Of a DNA stretch of 64,000 nucleotides, positions 57,245-64,000 are shown piece by piece; the stretch's first letter is position 1; each line of letters begins with the position of its first letter. The stretch comes from Polytrichum commune. Lineage: Eukaryota; Streptophyta; Polytrichopsida; Polytrichales; Polytrichaceae. The stretch is taken from assembly GCA_950295325.1 (NCBI GenBank), contig OX485804.1, forward strand, positions 13,268,001-13,332,000. The letters are read 5' to 3'. A program made the position numbers and the translations under genes. The notes under the pieces were generated by a model. The model was not told the origin of the DNA and searched no databases. It saw nothing but the letters and a program-made list of their open reading frames with translations.

Positions 57245-58100
57245 GCAACTCTACAATGAAGCTTCGACCACAATTGAATTGGGCATTAGACCTCGCTTTG
57301 ATTTAGTTGTGGTTATCAGAAATCCACGTTTTATTGGTTTTTAAAGCTGAATATATACAAGTTCATTTGAAGATATAGTTTGCTCACTCTTGCGAGTGGA
57401 ATAGTTAATACAATTTTGAAGATGTAGTTTGATCTATTTTTAACTATGTAATTTTGTTGTGTTTGTTCTTTGCTCCTCACCATACCACACACTGGTGAAA
57501 GAAGGTCGAGGAGTTCATAGTTGACCAAGTCCATGTAACCGCTCACTAGGGTACTTGTAATGCCGCCGTGAATGAGATTTGTATGTTTTAGGTGAACAAA
57601 GTTAGGGTTTATGTGGCGGCGGCTTGTGATCGATTACTCTCATAAGAGTTTTGATAACTGCCATAGCCAAGAACTAAGTATTTAGATGAACGGGTATGGG
57701 TCAAACTATAAGTTGATTGGGTGTTCCAATAAACTTTTACGGCTTCAATTTATACAACAATTTCCATATCCATGAAATTTAAAATAATAATAATCTATAT
57801 TCTCCTTAGAATCTGTTTCTCTTTGCAAAAAATATAATCCCAGCCATTACTCCTTCTAGACAGATGCAATCTCTGTTATGTTATCGGGTATAGGTGCCTT
57901 AACCTTACAGGTGTCCGATTAAGAAAACTAACCGGATAAAACCCGCAGACGGTACCCGCGTCACTGGTAACTCGGTGCATAAAGAAACCCGGACGACCAG
58001 TCACCCCAGTAACCCGGCTGCCACTTCATACCCTCCCGGTAACCCTCGACCCTCCGGATAGAGGCCTCCGGTCGCAGACGACGGAGGAAGGCGAAGAAGC
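57245..58100. other. Gene-free upstream flank
   Basis: AT-rich up to about 57880, with a weak family F remnant around 57420-57500 (GTTGTGTTTGTTCTTTGCTCCTCACCAT). It then becomes GC-rich towards the following gene's upstream region. Confidence 0.4.
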
Positions 58101-58104
58101 AGAG

Positions 58105-58580
58105 GAAGAAGAAGAAGAAGAAGAGGAAAGGCAAAGGCAGGAGAAGCGAAGACGAAGAGGAAGAGGAAGAGGAGACCTGTAGGTAGAGTCGGGCCAATTG
58201 CCTCATCGGGCTCCAATTCGGTCGCCGTAGGTCTTCGCAATCGCAAGGACCGGGGTGGCGATCATCGGTGCAGCGAGAAGGACGACGACGACGACAACAG
58301 CAGCAACCTCGACATCATACATAGCCCTGTTTTGTAGAGAGAGAGAGAAGAGAGAGAAGGGTGGGGTGGGGTGGGGTGGGGGGGGCAGAGGGCTCTTGGG
58401 CTTGCGAGCCCGTTTGGGAGCCGCGAATAGGCTACGAGGCCGAACCGAGACGGAATTCGTACGCAAGAGTGTGGAATTCGAGCGACGGCGGCAGGAGGTT
58501 TTTTCCCCCCGGTGCTGTTGAGCTTTTTTGTTCGGGCCTTGGTGGAGGGAGGGGGAGGGAGCACGCGGCACGTAAAGTTG
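58105..58580 (+). promoter_or_regulatory. GC-rich upstream region of the 286-aa protein gene
   Basis: Holds GAAGAAGAAG and GAGGAAGAG runs (58085-58170), an ACGACGACGACG run, a GAGAGAGAGA tract (about 58337-58358) of the type bound by plant GAGA factors, and a G-rich tract at 58359-58385. The frames on both strands are artefacts of these repeats. The transcription start is not visible as a TATA motif. Confidence 0.45.
58359..58385 (+). repeat. GGGGT repeat, G-quadruplex-capable
   Basis: Four GGGG(T) units run into eight G residues. This satisfies the usual four-tract G-quadruplex rule on the plus strand. It lies about 0.5 kb upstream of the presumed leader exon. Confidence 0.8.
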
Positions 58581-58877
58581 CATTAAGAAGTATTGAGCCT
58601 TGGTTGGGGTGCTCTCTTTGGCAATAGGAGGCGTGTGTGACAGAGGAGGAGGAGGCGAAGAGGAAAGGGCTTGCTTGCTTGGGAATTACTGCGCGGTTTT
58701 GTGTGGTTTGCGTGACGTAAGAGTTGGTGGAGGACGCCGTTACAGAGGCGGAGGATCAACTCAATCCTCCGACTCCGACTTTGAAGCTTACACCTAAGTC
58801 GTCCTCTTTGTGTGTGTGTGTTTGTGTAGAAGTTTGAGCCTCCTCGAGTTACGGAATCGGGCCAATTGCTCCGTACG

Positions 58878-60809
58878 GTGAGTTTACGGGCCACGCCGAC
58901 TCTGCTTATGTCGATTCTCACTTCGTTTCAATCTTCCTCTTCTTCGTCGTTGTTCTTCGTCTTGTTCCTCCTCTCCTTCGGGCTCCCGCTCTTGGCACCC
59001 CGTAACCCCTTCGGACGGTGACATTACTTTGCGGTTGTTGTCGCAGCCTCTTGGGATGGCAAATTATGGTAGTGGTACTGACTATCTGCTGCTTCTTAAT
59101 TTTGTGTGCCTGATGTTCCTGCTCCCTTTCGCATGCCTGGTTTTCCAACCGCATGTTGGTTACGTGTGTATGTGTATGTTTGTGTTGATGTCTATGTTGT
59201 TGTTTGGATTCCTTCACTATTGTGCCTTCGCACCATAGAAGTGGGTAAGAGGTATGTGTTTGTGGACACCATGTGCACGTGCGTCTTTTCTTGTTTTCAT
59301 GTGGATGACTGCAAGGTTTTAGGAGCTTGTTGGGAGGTGTGATGATGTTATTTGAGGGTGTTCGAGAGGATCATGTGTGGGGTTCATTCGTATCCAATAT
59401 TCGTCTTTTGGTTAAGTTTTCACTTGAATTTGTGCCCGCCCTCGAAAAGTGGGGCACAACTTTCTAATGGGAACTGAACAACGCATCGTGGTTATTGTGG
59501 CTTACTCTGTTTGTGCTTGGTGCGTGCTTGATAAGCAGTTCGCCGACGCATTTCTATTTGCGTAGTGCCGCCTTGCTCATCCGTCTTTATTTGTTTCTCG
59601 TTTACGTCTCTCTTTTGCGGAATCGAGAAGAAGGTTGAGTGCCACGTACTGTTACAGTACGTTAGGTGAGGGTCAGCGCTTTCACATGATTCCTTAGTTC
59701 TGACTTTCACACTCTCCGGACCTAGTCTGTCGATGAAATTTTATAGTGGACAGTCTTTTACCCGAAATGAGTCTCTGTACAACCATATATGGTTACGAGT
59801 AGGTGAAGGAGTTGGAATCAAATTAGTTGTTGTGTTTAATTACATTTTTTTTTCGCATTAGGGAAGTTGCTGCGTTTTATCATCTAAATGTTGTTTAGTA
59901 GTTTCCTGCCGCCCTGTTTTGTCTCTTTGCAGCACCGTGTGGAGAAGTGACCACTTTAGGGGGCTTCTCGCTCTTGTCATGGCCATTAAGGCATGCCGAC
60001 GTAGGTAGAACACGTTTTTGATACTTTCATGATCGACCCTGTCAAATTCACTTAAGTCTTGCGGTTGAAAGACTTCTTATGTTTCTGTGTTGTGCTGGTT
60101 TTTGTGGAAAGTGTTTAGGAGCCGCCTTCTTGTATACCCTTTTTTCGTTAATAATAATTTACTACTAAAGGTAGGTAAAGAGGTCAAAAGTGGTATTTTT
60201 GTGAAGTCGTCATTCAGCACTTTGTTGGTGTAATAATTGACACTGTAATGTTGAGGCTTTGAAGTTATTGTTGTTGAAGCTCTGAACCTTTTTCTGGTGA
60301 AGAGCATGGAAAAGACCTGTGGAGAAGTTTACTTTTTTAAAAGAACAAATTGGCTGTATATAAAGAACTTAGTTAATTGGGCTGGAAAGCTGTGCAATTC
60401 TTATAGTCAAGACATTGCAAGGTGATGGAGTGGGGATACGAGTGTCAATTCTAATGACATGAAGCTTGCTATTGGCCATTTGAAGATCACATTCTAGGGT
60501 TTTTCCATCACATTGAATGCACATTCATCATCTTTGAGATTGTGAGCAATTGCATTTATTGTTTGTTTGTTTTTTAATTTATTTGGATGCTGGTGTGCTC
60601 CATATGTTTTGAAATTAGTTTGTGATTGGATGGTTGATTTTGGACCAGAAGTTTGGTTTTGCCAGTATGTGGCTGCTTCAGTTTAGTTGAAAGGGAGCTG
60701 TTTCTTATTTCAATAGTATATCGGAAGCTTGGTAGTCCAGTGCAGGTCTTTTTTATTGTAATAAGCTGACTTTTGTTTGATTCTTCTTCTTTGTATCTGT
60801 TTATGGCAG
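58878..60809 (+). other. Probable intron in the 5' untranslated leader
   Basis: CCGTACG then GTGAGT (58878) is a strong donor. TTTATGGCAG ending at 60809 is a good acceptor 22 bases before the ATG at 60832. The 1.9 kb between is T-rich, as plant introns are, and has no sustained coding frame. Long leader introns are common in plant genes. The exact donor is inferred; alternatives exist. Confidence 0.45.
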
Positions 60810-60831
60810 TGATCATATCAGTTTTGTGACA

Positions 60832-62856
60832 ATGGGTCCAAAAGCGTACGCCCTTAAGAATTCAGGGACACCCACAAAGGAGTCCTCATGGATGGACCGC
60901 ATGTGCCAGAAAATAGAGACTTACTGTGACCTGGGAGAGCCTGGTCGTGGACCATCTCTTATTTTTCAGGTATGTATTGCATTTTCATCAGGAGTATTTG
61001 TTGAGGCAAGCTGTTGTTGTAAGCCTTGTATTATGAGACTGCAGATTTTGAATTGGTCATGAGATGATAATTTGTCTTGAATTGCTCTTTATCTTTGTGT
61101 CATTCACCCTGTCTCTGACTGTTATCTGTAGGGATTTTTTGGAGTTGGACCTGAAAATTAGATGATCATTGTCAAAAGTTAGAAACAACTGTAGGTTTAG
61201 GCATTTGTCATTATCAGACATTTACAATTGGAATAAGTTATGTTACCCTATGGTGTCCTCACTATCTTATTTTTACAAAAAATCGGAACTTGTTCTTGTT
61301 CAGGAGTTTGAGGTGCAATTCAACACCATTGGTGCTGGATTGCGCAAGTTTGCCAATGAAGCCAACGACTTCGTGCAGGAAATGCTTGCTGTACCTACAG
61401 CCACTGATGGGACTTGCGAGAAAGTGGTGGATCTGCCAAAGCAGCGGGATGGGAAAGTAGTGCAGGGTGAGAAGCAGGTGGCCAAGCAGCCAATGAAGCA
61501 GCAAGCAGCTGCACCCATGAATTTTTTTGATGAAGCTTGCATGAAGATGTCTACCAAAGGTGAACTTTCTGTTAGCAAATAACTGGAGAAGGTTCTTTAT
61601 GTATCTGATTTGTAAATTTCTTTTGTGTTGCTGAGAGGTATTTTACAGTAAGAACTCTCTGCTGGTCATATAGCATGTAGATTGGTTGGCCTGTGGAAGT
61701 GAGTACTGCAGTAAAATTTATACCCCTAAGTTATCTAAAACTGGGGCTTGAGTAAGAAACTTGACGAATATAAGCAGTGCCTCAGGACTTCATTTGTGAC
61801 ATGGAACTCCGAGTATGCCACTTTGAAATGGTTTGTTTTCAAGTGACATACAGAAGTTCAACAGAACCTTTTCTAGGTTGTTCTAGTTTGTCCCCTAAAT
61901 GACACCTATCACTTTGAAATGTGACCTTATAGGACTGGATTTGTCGATCTTGACAATCTTGCCAAGCAAATGCAGTGCAGTCATGTTGTAGATCCATAAT
62001 ATCCAGGTTGCACTTTATTAACACTTCAGTTTCAAATGACTAAATTTTGAAATATTTCACCTTTGCAGGCGAGGCAAAAGAAAATCATGACACAGATTTG
62101 GACTACATCCTCACAAATCTCAAGGTAGCTCCTGCCAAAGATGTTGAGAATTCCCCTTTTGGAGATGCTTCGTGGGACTGGCCTCAACAAACATTCAATC
62201 AGTCAACTGAACCTCAGACTGAAGAGCGGCTATACCAAGAAGTGGCACAGGCTAGTTGCTCATCTTTGGAGTTTTCAGACACTGCCATCCAGTCTATTGA
62301 AGTTTTGAAGGTATTCTACCTCACTTTATATGCTTGAATTTCTCTTCCACTTTGTTTCTCCTTGTCACTTACTGTGGAATATAAGTAAGCTGCATTAGCC
62401 ATTCTTAGTTTGTACAATGGACGAGTGGGGAGATTGTCATTCTGATCAAGATGTTCTATACTTCGTTATAGAAAAAGATGCAGTTGACCATTTCTTCATC
62501 TACTCTTCTTGGAACTTAAACAAGTGCATTGAATGTATTATGTTTCTTGTATAGGTTATGCTAGACTTTGACTTGCATCTCGTAGGTTATAGAAGATGCT
62601 TCTCTAACTTATATAATTCTTTCTTGTGCAGCAAGATGAGACTGCAGAGGATGTTGAGGAAAACAAAGATGCAAATGAAATGGTAGGAGGGGAAGTTATG
62701 GCAGCGTTCTGGTCCTCAGCAGACAATGCAAGAGACATAGAGAGGGACACTACCGCTGACGAAACATCGGTTTTGGATGGTTGGGAGGGGGATGATATTG
62801 TCATCAACGATGAAGAACTGGAGCCTGACACCTGGCACGATTGGGAACTTGTGTGA
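60832..62856 (+). CDS. Acidic 286-aa protein of unknown function, four coding exons
   Basis: Coding exons 60832-60969, 61304-61559, 62069-62310 and 62632-62856. All splice sites are GT-AG and the phases agree (0, 1, 0), giving 286 residues from MGPKAYALKNSG to DWELV. I do not recognise a named family. Residues 1-45 hold conserved-looking Cys/Trp (SSWMDRMCQKIETYCDLG). Exon 2 begins with an amphipathic helix (EFEVQFNTIGAGLRKFANE), then a Lys/Gln-rich low-complexity stretch. Exon 3 has DLDYILTNLK and WDWPQQTF. Exon 4 is strongly acidic and ends LEPDTWHDWELV. The terminal W-E-L-V preceded by acidic residues fits an ATG8-interacting motif (W-x-x-L/I/V), as do some other plant autophagy adaptors; that role is inference only. 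No signal peptide or membrane segment. The ATG is the first in the exon, and the gene has intact frames and a nearby AATAAA. Confidence 0.8.
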
Positions 62857-62947
62857 ATCAGATGCCATGTATATATCCATAATCAAGAGGCTTCAGTGAT
62901 TTGCAAGCGGTGAATGGCTTGATTTTCCTCACCCATTCACCACGTGC

Positions 62948-62953
62948 AATAAA
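62948..62953 (+). terminator. Poly(A) signal AATAAA
   Basis: AATAAA lies 92 bases after the stop codon of the 286-aa protein gene, a normal distance for a plant 3' untranslated region. Downstream sequence is T/C-rich. Other, later sites cannot be excluded. Confidence 0.5.
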
Positions 62954-62989
62954 TAGCTTTCACAATCCGGCTCCTCTTGTATCATAATG

Positions 62990-64000
62990 TGCAGAATATC
63001 CCCTCCTCTCACCTCCTCCCTCACCTCAAAAAGTCTCGATGGCAACCCCAGAAAAAAGAAACTATTTTGTATGAGTAGAGCGTTAGCTGTGTTATCGCGG
63101 CCTTTAGCCCAGGATCCATCCCCCAAGTACTCTTATGACCTCAGGTGAACCTCACCCTGGGTGATGTACCGTTGTCTAAATAATTGACCTATACATAAAA
63201 GGACTTGGGCTCCCCAAGCTTGCTCACTTTGGCATTCATGTCGTATTTTGTTGCATGTAGTTGGATCTTTTCTTCTTTGGAAGCTTTGGTTGGTTGTTAT
63301 TGCCACTGTTTCTGATGGTTCTTGACTTTTTGTGAGGAACTAATTTGGGCGTTGATTTTGAGTTTTGATCTTATTAGTTCCCTTTATAGTTTCTGTATTG
63401 TGCTTTGTATCAAATGTGTCCACTTGTTGACTTTTGCACTTGCACAAGTGGCTCACTAACCATTTTTATGGAAGTGGTTGGCATGGACATTGATGACAGT
63501 CTTCAAAGGCTAAGCAAGCTTACATGAAGTGTTTCCGACCTGTTATGACATGCATGCAGCTATTTTTTCTTTCTGTATTTGTTGAGTGGCATGTTGTGGG
63601 ACACCTCACAGATACAGCATGGCAGGGTGTGGAATTCGAGGCCCGCCCTGACTTCCTTTTTCGTCAGTTTTATTCCTCTATGGTATTGGCTTATCTTTGT
63701 GGGTTGTTTGTGCATACTTTAGCATCTAAGGTACCTTATTTCTTGCTGAAAGAAGGATAAGGTAGTTGAATAACCAATCATCGATTTGGAGCGATTTACG
63801 CATGGGTTGTTTGTGCTGTCAAAGAGAAACTGTGTGATTTATAGGGTGCACTATGTGAGGGTTTTAACTTCTCACACACCAGTGATTACGCTGTCTGTTC
63901 TGGCCACTGGGAGCTTCAGGGACCCACAAACTGTCCCGCTTAAGGCCAGGCTGCACAGAATTTTACAATCTCAGAAGCACAGGTTCAAATTGAATTAGAT
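62990..64000. other. Downstream flank, no gene recognised
   Basis: T-rich, intron- or UTR-like sequence. Frames at 63524-63760 and 63786-63998 have no domain, and their codon make-up does not resemble the preceding exons. It may be extended 3' untranslated sequence or the start of another transcription unit. Confidence 0.4.

Noticed and set aside
57961-58627. Several frames of 80-126 codons on both strands
   Set aside because: Produced by GAA, GAG, ACG and GGGGT simple repeats in a promoter-like GC-rich region.

Overview
This is a nuclear DNA window from a plant, most likely a seed plant. It has spliced genes with GT-AG introns, a plant-type peroxisomal LON2 protease gene, a BET/GTE-type bromodomain relict, tRNA-derived SINEs, a CACTA element with the usual plant terminus, and short stretches of the CCCTAAA telomere motif. 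It is AT-rich outside exons and GC-rich only near the two gene starts. I cannot name the species. I see no organelle, bacterial or viral block, no CRISPR array and no operon-like cluster.

Layout. (1) 1-7.4 kb, minus strand: the 5' two thirds of a LON2-like AAA+ protease gene. Nine exons are resolved here and the 3' end lies outside the window. Its first coding exon opens just before the AAA+ module, so the usual N-terminal substrate-binding domain is not encoded here. A ~62-bp minisatellite lies where an upstream exon would be expected. (2) 7.4-58 kb: about 50 kb of gene-poor sequence made mostly of small, often nested transposons. Within it lies one recognisable host relict, a BET/GTE bromodomain pseudogene (16.08-17.96 kb) with a 5S rRNA-derived insert in its intron. 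Elements recognised from terminal inverted repeats and target duplications include hAT MITEs (8-bp TSD), two or three PIF/Harbinger-like families (3-bp TSD), a Mutator-like MITE (9-bp TSD), nested pogo/Tigger-like elements (TA TSD), a CACTA element (3-bp TSD), tRNA SINEs, a LINE-like 3' end with a 17-bp TSD and a decayed Ty3/gypsy LTR with integrase/chromodomain remnant. (3) 58-63 kb, plus strand: a five-exon gene (one exon is an inferred 5'UTR exon) for a 286-aa acidic protein of unknown function ending in a Trp-Glu-Leu-Val motif.

The middle region can be read as a stratigraphy of insertions. Several elements are interrupted by others with intact target duplications. One hAT MITE insertion has its paralogous empty site about 5 kb away. 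Two copies of a ~500-bp element were each hit by a different transposon, so the order of events can be worked out without a reference. No new multi-gene system was found. The most useful leads are the short LON2 gene model, the BET pseudogene with its NET domain spread over three frames, and the set of nested elements with exact boundaries.
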